The notes beneath the pieces were generated by a model that searched no databases, had not been told where the DNA came from, and saw nothing but the letters and a program-made list of their open reading frames with translations. A program made the translations under genes and the position numbers. From positions 34,663,473 to 34,727,472 of the forward strand of contig OY829652.1 in the NCBI GenBank assembly GCA_963691815.1: a DNA stretch of 64,000 bases. Reading direction: 5' to 3'. Within the stretch, counting starts at the first letter, position 1; every line of letters begins with the position of its first letter. Positions 20,968 through 32,059 of this stretch are shown one piece after another. Origin of the DNA: Echiichthys vipera (Eukaryota; Chordata; Actinopteri; Perciformes; Trachinidae).

Positions 20968-22320
20968 CCTCGGAACATTTTACATACACAAAAAATGTAA
21001 ATATATGAAAGTTAACCCTAGGTTCTATTTGTTTCATAATGAGCTTCTCTCTTCACCCAAAACCCTTAACATAATGAGAAGTAAATATGAATTTTTGAAT
21101 ATTTGAAAAATATGCTCTGCAAGAAAAGCCCTAGTTAACTGTTCTTAAAGTTTTATTTTATTTATTAAAGTATTTTATGTTCTCATGTAGTGTCTCTATT
21201 CTGTATTTCTCTATACACCTGGTCCTTTTGAATGTACAAAAGAAGACGATGTAAGCCATGCTGTTTGCACATGGTTTTGTTAATAAAGTTGTGAAACAAA
21301 AAAACAAAAAACACCATCCTAACTACTAAGTAGATGTCCATGGCCACCAATACTATCCAGCTGCAGCCCCGGAGCACAAGCCCCTCACTTGACACAAGTC
21401 CCTGACTTGACACAAGCCCCTGGCTTGCAGCTAGATGCTACTCGTCCATGGACTGTCTGGTTGTTAGAAGTCGTACCTCACCAGAAGCACTTGAATGCGA
21501 CACGAACTCGAGGCAGCGGAGACGGCGTCATTGAAGTTGATTTTGCCGGCTAGAGTGGAGTCTGCCATCTGAGGTAGGCCTAATGATTAAGTTATTGCAA
21601 AAACAAAAAAAATGATTTTGTATAATGACATTTTATGTTACCGACTGTACACGGTAGAATATTACTCTTTTGGTATAAAGTAATTGCTTTTTAAACCGCG
21701 AAAATATGCTCCAAAGGACACAAAGTTATGTAAACCTGTCAGTTGTTTTCAGCTAGGATATTAACTAGACTGAAATGTTAAAACTGTAGGAAAATGCAGA
21801 ACATGTAAGACATGTTAATCCATGCTGTCATTTCAAGTCAAGTAGGAGGCTATCACTGCTTCAACGTGATACACTTAGGCTTTATTGTTTCAGGGACTCC
21901 ATTTGTATGTTAACATACTGAATGCTACTGTATTTTTTTTTTTTTTTTTTACTAGCAAAGACATTTTTTCACGCTGTATAAAGTGTAATAACAAACATAG
22001 GCTATGGCAGATATCCCTAATTAACTTTTACCAAGTAAATTAGAAAAACTTTTCAGTAAGTAGCCTACTAATAATCTATCAAAATATGTGGCTGTTATGT
22101 TTCCTATCAGCTCTGTTGTAAGGTGGTTTCCAGACTAAATGTCTGCATCTAGATTAGATTATATTAGATACATCTGTATTGTCATTGCTGGAGTAAAGGT
22201 ACTGAGAAGAAATACAGTTTAGCATCGAAGTGGAAAAAAGTCAAGCACAGAGTAGGGCTGTAGTATCGTCTAAAATTTATACCATGGTATAATTTGAAGC
22301 AGCATTATATCACGGTATAT
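20968..22320. other. Unassigned sequence
   Basis: This is AT-rich sequence with A and T runs (20-base T run near 21,930-21,951). I find no credible coding frame, RNA gene or bounded repeat. Confidence 0.4.
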
Positions 22321-22322
22321 TA

Positions 22323-22460
22323 ATCTTAAGTACAAGTTTGAGACTCTTGAGTATATTTTTTTGTTGCTACTTTATACTTATATATAACTTTTCTACTTTT
22401 TACTCCACTACATCCATCTGATAACTTCAGTTACTAGTTACTTTACCAATTAATATTTTT
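22323..22460 (+). repeat. Interspersed repeat shared with 63,415-63,555
   Basis: Both sites contain a pair of blocks, ctttttactccactacat and atctgataacttcag, after a shared acaagtttgag/acaagcttgag start. They are two diverged copies of one fish repeat whose class I cannot assign. Confidence 0.5.
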
Positions 22461-22559
22461 GCTGAGTAAATGCACAGACTTCACAGTGACAGTTATAAAC
22501 AAATACTTGAGCCACAGAAGTACACGAATAAGAGCGTAGCGGGAGCACGTGTAGTGGGA

Positions 22560-22990
22560 CCGTGCGTGGAGCAAGTCTCTCAGCGCGCCAGTATTTGGCA
22601 CACTTATTGGAGCCTGAAAACAGTATCTTTTGAAATTGGGTCCCAGAGTGGAAAGATTTAAAAACACCCCCCGTGGCGACATCTGGATGGCTAAACCTCA
22701 TATTTTGTTAAACGGTGCCGTCATCGCCTCACCTCCTGCCTTAACCTTGCGGCGTCACATAACAACAACAGTGCTGCCGCGTGAGAGATGGACCCATCGA
22801 CTGTTGCATGGGAAATAGGCCAACCTCATATTTCTCCTTTTTCCCTGATGCTCTGAAGAGGTCGCTAAATTGGTCGCTAGTAGCTTTTTCTAAATAAAGT
22901 TGCTAAGAAGGTGTGAAAAGTCTCTAAAACTAGCGAGAAAGTTCCTGCCTTTGAGTGCTTTGGTACGGGGAAGGGGCTCACAGCAGAACC
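22560..22990 (-). mobile_element. Fragment of MITE family 2, inverted
   Basis: This is the reverse complement of the middle and right part of the element at 34,720-35,576. Shared blocks include tgaaattgggtcccagagtg, cgtcacataacaacaac and gtcgctaaattggtcgct. Neither terminus is complete. Confidence 0.65.
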
Positions 22991-23264
22991 CTCTGCTGAA
23001 TTGTAGTGGAGTGGACGTAGGGGTGGGCGATATGGCAAAAATATAATATTAAGATTTTTAAAAAGTAAAATCATGATCACGATTTATCACATTTTTTTCC
23101 CATTGATTTTTAATTATTTTGCAAGTTATTGAACAGTGCAACCAAAGTTTTCCATATGTAAAAACACAGCCCTAAAAGAGAAAATATTTAATATGAGCAT
23201 TTAGGCCAAATAACCTTTTTGAACAGATTTGAATCAGTTTGCGCAAATTTTGCTAACTTGAACC

Positions 23265-25078
23265 AAGTACAGAGATTTGATGGCCCACAGAAGTGACCCC
23301 CTCACCCCATACTCCTGCAGCACCTCCCGAGGGACCCTGTCATATGCCTTCTCCAGATCCATAAAGCACATGTAGACTGGATGGGCATACTCCCAGGCTC
23401 CCTCCAGGATCCTTGCAAGAGTGAAGAGCTGATCCGAGGACAGAATTCGCATTGTTCCTCTTCAATCTGAGGTTTGACTATAGGAAGAACCCTCCCTTCC
23501 AACACCTTGGAGTAGACTTTACCAGGGAGGCTGAGTAGTGTGATACCCCTGTAATTGGCACACACCCTCTGGTCCCCCTTTTTCGATAGGGGCACCACCA
23601 CCCCGGTCTGCCACTCCCTTGGCACTGTCCCAGACTTCCATGCAATGTTGAAGAGACGTGTCAACCAAGACAGCCCCTCCAAACCCAAAGCTTTCAGCAT
23701 TTCTGGACGAATCTCATCAACCCCTGGGGCTTTGCCACTGTGGAGTTGTTTGACTACCTCAGTTACTTCCGCCAGAGATATTGACAATGATTCCCCATCA
23801 GCCTCCAGCTCTGTCTCTACAAAAGAGGGCCTGTTGGTCGGATTAAGGAGTTCCTCAAAGTGCTCCTTCCACCGCCGGATTACCTCATCAGCTGAGGTCA
23901 CCAGCGTCCCGTCCTTACTGTAAACAGCTTGGACGGTTCCCCGTTTCCCCCTCCTGAGGTGTCGAATGGTTTTCAGGCAGCACCTTGGTGCTGCCTGAAA
24001 GTCCTTCTCCATGACTTCTCCGAACTCCTCCCACACCCTCTGCTTTGCCTCTGACACAGCAGAGGCTGCAGCCCTTCTGGCCCGTCGGTACCTTGCAACT
24101 GCCTCCAGAGTCTTCTGGGATAACATATCCCGTGAGGCCTCCTTCTTCAGTTGGACAGCTTTACTGACCACAAAAGCTCCGCCGGAGGTGTGAGTTGAAA
24201 ATCTCTCGGACAGGGGCCTCCACCAGACGTTCCCAGTTTACCCGCACTACTCGTTTGGGCTTACCTGGTCTGTCCAGAATCTTCCCCCATCCTCTGACCC
24301 AACTCATCACCAGATGGTGATCAGTTGACAGCTCTGCACGTCTCTTCACTCGAGTGTCCAAACCATACGGCCTCAGATCAGATGATACGTACAAAACCGA
24401 TCATCGACCTTTGGCCTAGGGTGCTCTGGTACCACGTACACTTATGAGCATCCTTATGTTTGAACATTGTGTTAGTTATAGACAATCCATGACAGACTGA
24501 CTGGCACAGAAGTCTAATAATAGACGACCGCTTGGATTTAGATCAGGGAGGCTTTTCCTCCCAATCACGCCTCTCCAGGTGCCTCCATCATTTCCCACGT
24601 GGGCATTGAAGTCTCCCAGCAGAACTATGGAGTCCCCTACTTGAACCCCATGCAGGACTCCATTCAGGGTCTCCAAGAAGGCCGAATACTCTGAACTGCT
24701 GTTCGGTGCATATGCACAAACAACAGTCAGAGTTTTCCCCCCTACCACCCGCAGGCGACCATCTCGCCCCCACACCCGCCTGGCGCCTCACACCCTGGGC
24801 AACTCCAGAGAAGAATAGGGTCCAACCCCTATCCAGGAGACGGTTCCAGAAACGAGACTGTGTGTGGAGGTAAGCCCCACCAGATCTAACTGGTAGCGCT
24901 CCACCTCCCGCACAAGCTCCGGCTCCTTCCGTGACAGAGAGATGACATTCTACGTCCCCAGAGCCAGCCTCTGCTGCCCGTGTCTGGTCAGTCGAGGTCC
25001 CTCACCTTCACTGCTACCCATGCAGCAGCGCACCCGACTCCAGCGGTTCCTCCTGCGAGTGGTGGGCCCAGTCACAAA
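23265..25078 (-). mobile_element. Rex3-like (RTE clade) LINE, truncated
   Basis: Read on minus from 25,078 it gives an APE endonuclease (VVCAYAPNSSSEYSAFL, LLGDFNAHVGNDGGTW), a linker, and reverse transcriptase up to motif A (FMDLEKAYDRVPREVL). It stops near 23,265 in the middle of the palm, so motif C and the 3' end are missing. Stops occur in the endonuclease (near 24,770 and 24,470). The Rex3 name rests on recalled family sequence. It ends exactly where the degenerate retrovirus 3' region begins. Confidence 0.8.
23302..24171 (-). pseudogene. Rex3-like linker and N-terminal reverse transcriptase
   Basis: A 289-codon open stretch runs from the region after the endonuclease (WEEFGEVMEKDFQAAPRCCL) through the fingers (LHSGKAPGVDEIRPEMLKAL, VPREWQTGVVVPLSKKGDQR, NYRGITLLSLPGK) to the start of the palm. 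A frameshift near 23,450 moves motif A (DLEKAYDRV) into another frame. The second copy at 55.6-56.5 kb covers the same region and extends further. Confidence 0.8.
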
Positions 25079-25080
25079 AA

Positions 25081-25385
25081 GTAATTATCATGCAAGAAAT
25101 GAGTGAGGGGGAAAGAAACAAACGATGAATAACATAATACAGATAAACCCTTTTATTTCTTTCCCTACCACAAGCCACAAATTGACCTGATGGTTTGAAA
25201 CCTCCACCCTAAAGGGAAAATATGATTAAAAAAGGAGGTGCGGATACAGCATACATGTATCTGGCTAAACTTCTAACCACATGGCCCTCACTCACCGTCA
25301 CCGCTCAGCTACTTTCTAATTTCTACAGCCCCTTTGACAAAGTCGGTTGCCACTTTTCACTAGGTTGAGACGAAGGATATCTAAA
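25081..25385 (-). repeat. Candidate 3' LTR remnant of the retrovirus
   Basis: The sequence directly follows a polypurine run in element orientation and contains a minus-strand AATAAAAGGG (around 25,151-25,160), fitting a U3-R segment. It does not resemble the LTR at 30,838-31,366. Its far end is cut by the Rex3-like LINE at 25,078, so the closing dinucleotide and target duplication cannot be checked. Confidence 0.4.
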
Positions 25386-25405
25386 CAACCCCCCCCCCCC
25401 CCTTT
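25386..25405 (-). promoter_or_regulatory. Polypurine tract
   Basis: A run of about 16 C on plus followed by TTT reads AAA(G)16 on minus, about 190 bases after the Env stop in element orientation. This is the expected place for the primer of plus-strand DNA synthesis. Confidence 0.6.
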
Positions 25406-25595
25406 GTAGCGGGCTGGTCAAGCTGTAGAAGGTAAAGGAGGTATGGTCGGACAGGCAGGCAGGCCGTTCCTGAGTGAGACAGTTTGCACACAATTACATG
25501 TCATGGTTTGCACAAAAGGGTGAGGATCTTATTGCTGTCATCACGCATGTGGTTGTAGTGTGATCACCCTCTAACATTCACATTTTGTGTTTACA

Positions 25596-26190
25596 TCAGT
25601 TCGACTCAATATCTGAATCCAAAAACGGTGGTACCGACTGACCTTCATCTGGGGTCATGTTGATTCGTGGGTACTGCCCCGTTGCAGAGCTCACTAAGGA
25701 AACCAAGAGAGTTCGGCAGCAAGGCAACACGCAACAAATGACCAAAACCATTACCAACACCACAATCAACACAGGGAGTAGGAATCTGACAGCGGTGGTT
25801 TTCCATCCCCCCATCGTGAGCCAGGACCAAAAGTCCCAGCCGTCATGGGCTTCTGAGTCTTTGCTTTTCTCTTTGTGCAGTACAGTTCGTTCAAGTGGGC
25901 GACAACGTGAGTCAAGTTGTCCCCTAATGCAGGCACATGGGTGCAGCATTTTGTCCCGATAATGTGGTACACACCCCCTTAGGGTCAAATCCAGGGCAAT
26001 CCTGTTTTGTAGGGCCACATTTCTGATAACTTGGACAACAACGGTCAATGCTGCGAAACCGGTGGCAGTGAATTCAGTCAGATTTTCGAGCTCCAAGGAT
26101 ACTTCATCAATCTTATGTGCATTGTTGACCGTTCTCCATCAGGGAAAGGTTTCAGAGAACCCCTTTTCAGCTTGGGAGACACGTTTTGTT
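25596..26190 (-). pseudogene. Env transmembrane subunit remnant
   Basis: The transmembrane Env subunit of a retrovirus would mediate membrane fusion; here it is broken. The frame 26,096-25,596 includes a heptad-rich region, a membrane anchor (LLPVLIVVLVMVLVICCVL, about residues 106-124) and a short cytoplasmic tail. The conserved cysteine loop (IIGTKCCTH, in another frame at about 25,965-25,945) shows a frameshift pair inside the ectodomain. The surface subunit is absent: upstream the sequence passes directly into pol. The CX6CC-type loop suggests a gamma/epsilon-like Env. Confidence 0.75.
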
Positions 26191-26269
26191 GTGCATCTGG
26201 CTCTGTGTGGTCTATAGTAGTGACTGTAGTGCGTGTGGAAATATATATATATATATATGTATGATATTG

Positions 26270-27619
26270 GGCAGTATGAGTAGAATGGTGTTGTATTTTA
26301 GTTAGTGGAGAGTAGCCGAGACGCTATGACCGCCTTCTCCACAGCTGCCACAGCTCTAAGGCATGCTGGGAGACCGGCTGCCACAGGGTCTAGTTTGGAT
26401 GAAAAGTATGCAACCGGTCTTTTTTGCCCCTCCCGCAATCCTGCAGTAAGACGGAGGTCATGTAGTGTCCCTTTTCATTAATGGTTTGTGTAAATGGCCG
26501 GCTGCAATCTGGGAGGCCCAGAGTGGGTGGTGTCTGTAGAGCTAGCTTTAGATCGAAGAATGCTTTTTCTGCATCGGGTATCCAAGCGACTTTGTCCCGT
26601 GCCGCTAGACCCTGACCATGAGCAATCGCTGCCAAAGGTGCCTCGATGCTTGCATAGTCAGGGATCCACTGTCTACAGTATGATGTCATGCCAAGAAAAC
26701 TCATAACCTGTTTCTTTATGATTGGTTTTGGGATTTCTTGGATGGCAGAGATGCGCGTTTGGAAAAGTGTTCCAGAAAGGTGACCTGATTACACGCAACT
26801 TGGGCGCGCTGACCTTGTGGCCGTTGTAGGCGAGATGTTTTGGCAAGGCCAGCGTTTCGGCAATGCAGGCTTCCCGTGTAGGAGAGCAAATCATTAAATC
26901 ATCCACATATGCCAGCAAGGCGCTGTTTTGTGGCAAACTTAAGGACTGTAAATTGTCACGCAGAGCGCCGTTAAAGATAGTTGGAGACTCCGACAGCCCC
27001 TGACACAGTCGGGTAAACATGTATGCTATACTTTCCAATGTGAATGCAAACCAATACTGGGTTTATGGGGACGCTGAAGAAAGCCCTCCACAGCCTCTTT
27101 CGGCAATGGATACTGTCGCTGGCAGGGCCTGCAGGAGGATTTTGGGGTGATTACAACAGGTTCAGCGCTTTTTATCAAGCCTTCATCGTGCTGGTGTTGT
27201 GCCCTCACTTGCTGTGGCACTCGTTTCAGTTCTGGTATGTCAGTGACATTATTGATCATTATCTTTCCGTGTAGTGCAGTGAAGTGTGATGTAAAGGATA
27301 CCTCTGGGTTTTGAAGTTTAATCTCGACTGTTCTCAGAGCAGTGACTGCCTTTTGAATTGTTACTCGATGCACCTTTAACCCTTCATGATACTCAGTTGC
27401 GGGGTCGGCGGTTTGTTTACATCCGGTCGCCTTGATGCATTTTGTCAGCCAAGTTTCCAGATTTTGCGGCTCCTCTGTTTTGATCAAGGAAACATACGGG
27501 AACTGCGGCACTTTGAAAGAAACATTAGGCAGGCACACAGAGATTGCACAGCGTGTGTTATCCTGATACAGGCATTGCAGTTCAAAACTGTCACAGAGTA
27601 CTTTTTTCATTTTCACCAT
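26270..27619 (-). pseudogene. Retroviral pol remnant (RT and start of RNase H)
   Basis: Pol copies viral RNA into DNA. Visible pieces in element order: an N-terminal RT region in 27,619-27,026, the catalytic YVDD at about 26,909-26,898 within 27,038-26,673, and the connection and early RNase H domain in 26,704-26,390 (FLGMTSYCRQWIPDYA). The frame changes at least between 27,040 and 27,026, and between 26,704 and 26,673. After about 26,270 the pol sequence ends abruptly at an AT repeat (26,240-26,260) and Env begins, so integrase is deleted. Confidence 0.8.
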
Positions 27620-27639
27620 GTTTGTTCAAATGTCTTTCC

Positions 27640-28135
27640 CTGATGTGCGCAGCACAATGCAAGTCAGTGTGACACAAGATACCAGGGTGTGCGTTTGTGG
27701 CTGGGTGAATGTGTGTACCTGGCGCAGAAGTGAGGCTTGAGTGGGGGAGATGCCATAGATAGTGGTACGTAGCCTCACTATCAAGAGAAGTCAGGAAGGC
27801 TTGAGTGTATGAATAATTTCGAATTATGGTGAGGCCTTCCGGGCCTGAGTTAATGTTTATGCCTAACACACACATTAGATCTCTACCCATGAGGTTTATC
27901 GAGCACAGTTTTGACAGAAGGAAAGAATGCTTAAAACTAACCTTCCGCTCATCTACACATCTCAGCTGAACAGTGTGTCGTTCTTTCACAGCAGTGCCCA
28001 AGGCCCCGATAGTTTTTACACATCTCCCGCTCATTTTGGGTGTTGTTTGTGTCGTATAACAGATTCTGTCGCTCCGGAATCTACTAGGAATGTGTCTGCA
28101 ACAGTGAGTGTCAGTGTGGGTAGATTCTTATAGGT
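27640..28135 (-). pseudogene. Retroviral protease remnant
   Basis: An aspartic protease active-site block (FLVDSGATESVI) is read on minus at about 28,100-28,065. Its frame ends at a TGA at about 28,034. The next part (GRDLMCVLGI, typical of the region near the end of retroviral proteases) continues in a different frame from 28,034 to 27,591. So the protease carries a frameshift just after the active site. Confidence 0.7.
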
Positions 28136-28488
28136 AGCAGAGTTTAGTGAAGCATACATTCCTGCAAGTTTTTGTGATGTGTGTTTGTTTTCTAAGCATT
28201 CAATAGCCTGCAGTACGGAATTTAAACTGTGTCGTGGAGAGAGTGTGGATGTGTTGGTGTGCTCACGTATTCCATTCGGATGGCCTGTGTCCGGTCAAGA
28301 TGCGCCTGTCACTCTCCCCAGCCCTCCGCCCCCATTGTTCTACCATACTGGTTGGCTGGTTGGGGAGCGGGCCTGGTCGGAGGAGCCGAGTCGAGGTCGA
28401 GGGTCGCATCTAGTATAAGACACAGAGAAGAAGGAGGGGAAGGAGAGGTTACCTTTTCCCTGCCTGTCTGCTGCCTTCTGTCTCTCAG

Positions 28489-28716
28489 CTAGGCGTCCTG
28501 TAGCCAGTTATCATAGGCGGCCCAATCAGGTTTGAAAGGCTCCTTCCTTCTACCCCTCATGCTCTTTTGCTTTTCCCTGTCATCTTTCTCCTTCTGCTTG
28601 AGGTTCACTTTCAGAATTTCTGATTGTCTGAGACTGAAACTGCCTGTATTGGGAAAACCGCACTCAGTGGCCCAAAATTGGAATTGGACGCAAGATTCAC
28701 AGTAGTTTGTGATCAT
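28489..28716 (-). pseudogene. Possible gag fragment
   Basis: This is a 75-codon frame upstream of the protease in element orientation, rich in Lys/Arg/Glu (LKVNLKQKEKDDREKQKSMR). Position suggests gag, but the sequence itself carries no recognisable capsid motif. The region 28,140-28,490 between it and the protease has no continuous frame. Confidence 0.35.
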
Positions 28717-28854
28717 ATACTGGAGGTTTGGACTTAGGGCTATGCCTTTGTTGCGTTTGCTTTGAGCTGACCCCCTCTCGCTTAGTTTAGGTCTGTCTAG
28801 AATCGCACTGGCGTGTAAATTATGTGATTTATGTTCCTCTTAGGGGATGCTATT

Positions 28855-29225
28855 TCTATGTTTTACTGGTAGTAAATTTAGGCCTAGCTTACCTTGGTTA
28901 TGCTAAGCTCGTCTTTAGTGATATTTGAAATCAATTCAGCCGTTAATTCTTTAGCTTTAATGGTAGCTAGTTTTAGCTTTAGCTAAAATATTATTATTAT
29001 TATATTGGTTATGCTAAGCTAGGCTATGTCAATACCCACAGTCTAATTTGATATGCTAGGTTTTTTTAGCTCAATGCTAATTAGCTTAGCCTTAGCTCTG
29101 CTACTTATGAAAAGCTAGGCTATGGTAATAGCTGCAATCAATTTTAAATGCTAACACTTAGCTTAGCCTTTCAGGTAGCTATGCTATTTGGGCCTATAGC
29201 TAACTGCTAGGTCCTCTCAGCTGGT
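28855..29225. repeat. Degenerate GCTAAGCTAGGCTATG-type repeats
   Basis: Irregular repetition of gctaagct, ggctatg and ttagctttagcta motifs occurs over about 370 bases, with no open frame. It looks like decayed satellite-like sequence. Confidence 0.6.
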
Positions 29226-29269
29226 GCTATCTGTTGCAGTACCCTCCTGTCTGGCAGTCTTCCAAACCA

Positions 29270-29520
29270 CTCTTGGCAAAAATGACGTCTACCAAGAATT
29301 TAAACTGCACAACTTTTGATTCAAAATGATGATTAGGTTTTAAAATGGCAGGCCTCCAAGCCACACCCAACTCCTAAATTTCAACTGCGCCACAACATCG
29401 AAATGGCGATTGATAGCACAACCACACCTATTTCCAATTTTCTTTTGCGCCACTGCTTCAAAATGGCGATTGGCCTTCATAGCCACACCCAAATTCTGAA
29501 TTTCAATTGTCAAAATGACA
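29270..29520. repeat. Short tandem of about 75-base units
   Basis: At least three diverged units share caaaatggcgattgg, agccacacccaa and tttcaactgcgccac. Spacing is about 70-80 bases. No coding is seen. Confidence 0.6.
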
Positions 29521-30180
29521 ACGCTCGCAAAACCCCAATTGTTTAATTCACAGTATGTATTTATATTTAATATATTCTATTTTGCTGTTCTTCCTCTGAA
29601 TTTGGATCACCTGAGCCACATGAACTTTTCTACTTGGAACCATGACAGCCAGCTGCTCAACATGCAGATAGCAGTTTGCCAAGGCACATACAGTATCTCA
29701 ATACACCTCTGCCCAGTCAAAACACGTCTCACACCCCTACAAACATCCTTGTTGAAAGTGGGTCAGTCAGTGATTAACCCGTTCAGTCAAAGATTTCCTA
29801 GAATCCAGTTTATAAATCTATATATATATTTATAGGTTATAGATAGATTTCTACAGATCTATATATAGATTTTATTGTTTATTTATTTATTAATTTATTC
29901 ATTTTCGACAGTAACTTTCCCTTATTAATTGGTGCTTTACATATCGTACATGCAGTGGTTAATGAGTTTATATACAGTATATTTCTGTGTGTTCCCTTTA
30001 CCGACTGAATTACTTTATTTTGTTTCTAGTTATTTATTGCTGTTAAAAATATTTTCTCCCCATATTATCTCATGCTGCCTGTTCCCTCAAAGTGAAGGAA
30101 AGGGAGGGTAGTGCTGTTGACGTGACTTTGGACTAAAACAAAGCCTTTACTCACAACTCTCTTTTTACAGCTGTCAAACA
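29521..30180. other. Unassigned AT-rich sequence
   Basis: Nothing but AT-rich sequence with tatatatagat motifs around 29,818-29,900. Open frames here are short and lack any family feature. Confidence 0.4.
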
Positions 30181-30181
30181 A

Positions 30182-30183
<2 letters not shown>

Positions 30184-30271
<88 letters not shown>

Positions 30272-30282
30272 ACACACACACA
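30184..30282 (+). repeat. CA dinucleotide microsatellite
   Basis: About 86 bases of perfect (CA)n followed by a broken CA tail. Poly Val-Cys frames across it are artefacts. Confidence 0.97.
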
Positions 30283-30816
30283 TGATGTAGCGGGGGAGAG
30301 AGAAAAACAGACGCAGTTGGGAACAACACACACATAGACCTACAACAAACGCTCTAACATACTGTCCGGAGTCCTATCTTACTTTGCACATGAGCTAACC
30401 AGAAACGTTGTGTAATTTACCTCCAACAGACTCGAACTGTGAGACAACGTTTTCACAAACGATTACTTATAATCAGACTCAGACTGAAAAGAGAGCAGCT
30501 GATCAAACTGCTGGCCGGCCCTTGCGCAGACTCTCACTGTACGTCAACAACAAGCTGACTCAAACCGCTTGCAGAGAAGGGACTCGAACCCTTGTCCTCT
30601 AGACGTCAACAACAACCAAAAGAAACTCACAGGAGATTATTAAAGAGATCCTCAACCGAGTTCAGTAGGCACCAGCAGTGAGAGGACACGCTGGTTGTTG
30701 GACGTTAGGCCCCCACTTCTCAGCTGAATTTGTGGCGTGGTTGAGGTAGGGGCTTCACTCCACTGTGCACAGGTTTCACCATCAGTCCTGTTCAGTCCGT
30801 GCCTCTCACTCTGGGT

Positions 30817-30834
30817 GCCCACCCAGGGACGCCA
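30817..30834 (-). promoter_or_regulatory. Primer binding site, tRNA-Asn type
   Basis: On minus, TGGCGTCCCTGGGTGGGC lies three bases after the LTR end. It is the complement of all 18 terminal bases of vertebrate tRNA-Asn(GTT) with CCA, as recalled. This fixes the LTR as a 5' LTR and the element as minus-strand. Confidence 0.85.
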
Positions 30835-30837
30835 AAT

Positions 30838-31366
30838 TGTTGTGGAAATGGATTTCTTCAATAAAGACCAACAAACAGGATCCGCTTTTTCTCCGTGGTT
30901 TATTTTGACAAAGTATTTTCCTCTGCAGACAAAAATACGTTCACCCCTACTTCCTCACAAAGCTCAGCAGGAAGTTTAGCAGGAATGGCCCCGACCCCAC
31001 TGGTGCTCAGCCTTTTGAGGAATGGATAGAACAAGCTAAGCCTTGGTTTGGTGACATCTTTAGACCAAACTAAAACATGCCTCAGACATTCCAATACTGA
31101 ACATTTTGAACTTCTCTCATCACAAGGTCTCTAACACAGGGTCCATATAGGCCATAAAAACAGTCATGAGTTTTCTACAAGAGACAGGATGTACAGGAGC
31201 ACAGATATGCCATTATACCATCGTGAGGCAGTTATTTAGTTATCCATTAAGCACAAACAAGCCATGTACTAGTCATATGATAAGGTTAAACAGAGGAGAC
31301 ACTGACAGGAGTCTGACCTGACAAAACTATCATTATGAATTACAAATATCCGAAATTCCCACAACA
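30838..31366 (-). mobile_element. 5' LTR of a second retroviral element
   Basis: The 529-bp sequence starts TGTTGTGG and ends CCACAACA, an inverted-repeat TG...CA structure. A minus-strand AATAAA (TTTATT at 30,899-30,904) provides a polyadenylation signal near the expected end. The primer site beside it proves internal sequence once followed. No matching 3' LTR is visible, and the candidate 3' LTR at 25,081-25,385 is different in sequence. So it is either a second element, or the partner LTR was lost or replaced. Confidence 0.8.
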
Positions 31367-31463
31367 ATCCCTAGCTCAGATCTCAGAACCATCCAGAAGT
31401 TAGAGCGAAACTGTGCACACACACTGCAGACCGTCAGCACAGACTGGCTGCAGTGAGGTGCAC

Positions 31464-31464
31464 A

Positions 31465-31529
<65 letters not shown>

Positions 31530-31535
31530 GTGTGA
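31464..31535 (+). repeat. CT and GT microsatellites
   Basis: (TC)n from about 31,468 to 31,494 is followed by (TG)n from 31,500 to about 31,533. Confidence 0.9.
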
Positions 31536-31782
31536 ACGAGAATGACAGGGGGAAAGAGTGCTATGCAGAGATGGATAAACGGAATAATATCTATATTTCA
31601 AAATCGTGTTGAAATAAAAAAAAACATGTAATCAATTTGTGGGGCTCAGTGTTGACTCTGTTGCGCAGCGCCACTTATTGGGTATGTATGGGAAACACGG
31701 GTCCATAATTATTAGTGTCTGTGATGTCACTGCCTTTATGAAGAGGGGTTACTCTAGCACATTTCCTAGATAAGGTCGATAA

Positions 31783-32056
31783 GGCCGATCCCAGCTGACA
31801 TCGGGCGTGAGACGGGGTACACCCTTGACAGGACGCCAGTCTATCGCAGGGCACATAGAGACGAACAAAGACAGACAACCATTCACACCTACGGGTAATT
31901 TAGAGTCATCAATTAACCTAACACGTATCTTTGGACTGTTGGAGGAAAACGAAGAACCCAGAGAAAGCTTCACACAGTAGGGCGCCAGCCGGGATTCAAA
32001 CCAGGAACCGTCTCGCTGTGAGGCGACAGTGCTAACCACCAGACCAGCGTGTCGCA
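31783..32056 (-). mobile_element. tRNA-headed interspersed repeat
   Basis: On minus it begins TGGTGGTTAGCACTGTCGCC, carries GGTTTGAATCCC (a B-box-like motif) and ends with ggggtacaccc and cagctgggatc blocks. It is the intact reference for the rearranged copy at 10,190-10,345. It was probably mobilised as a SINE. Confidence 0.7.
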
Positions 32057-32059
32057 TCT

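Larger units (their letters stand above)
25080..28716 (-). mobile_element. Degenerate endogenous retrovirus, internally deleted
   Basis: On minus the order is: possible gag start (28,716), protease active-site region (about 28,100), reverse transcriptase (27,600-26,700), early RNase H (26,700-26,270), a jump into the Env transmembrane subunit (about 26,190-25,596), a long polypurine run (25,386-25,402), and candidate 3' LTR sequence with AATAAA on minus near 25,155. RNase H end, integrase and Env surface subunit are missing. Every gene is broken by frameshifts. No 5' LTR matching the 3' sequence was found. It is a fossil, not a functional virus. Confidence 0.75.

Noticed and set aside
30540..30660. 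Complete tRNA gene on minus
   Set aside because: Only the T arm is convincing; no A box, anticodon arm or 5' acceptor half pairs with ctctgca.
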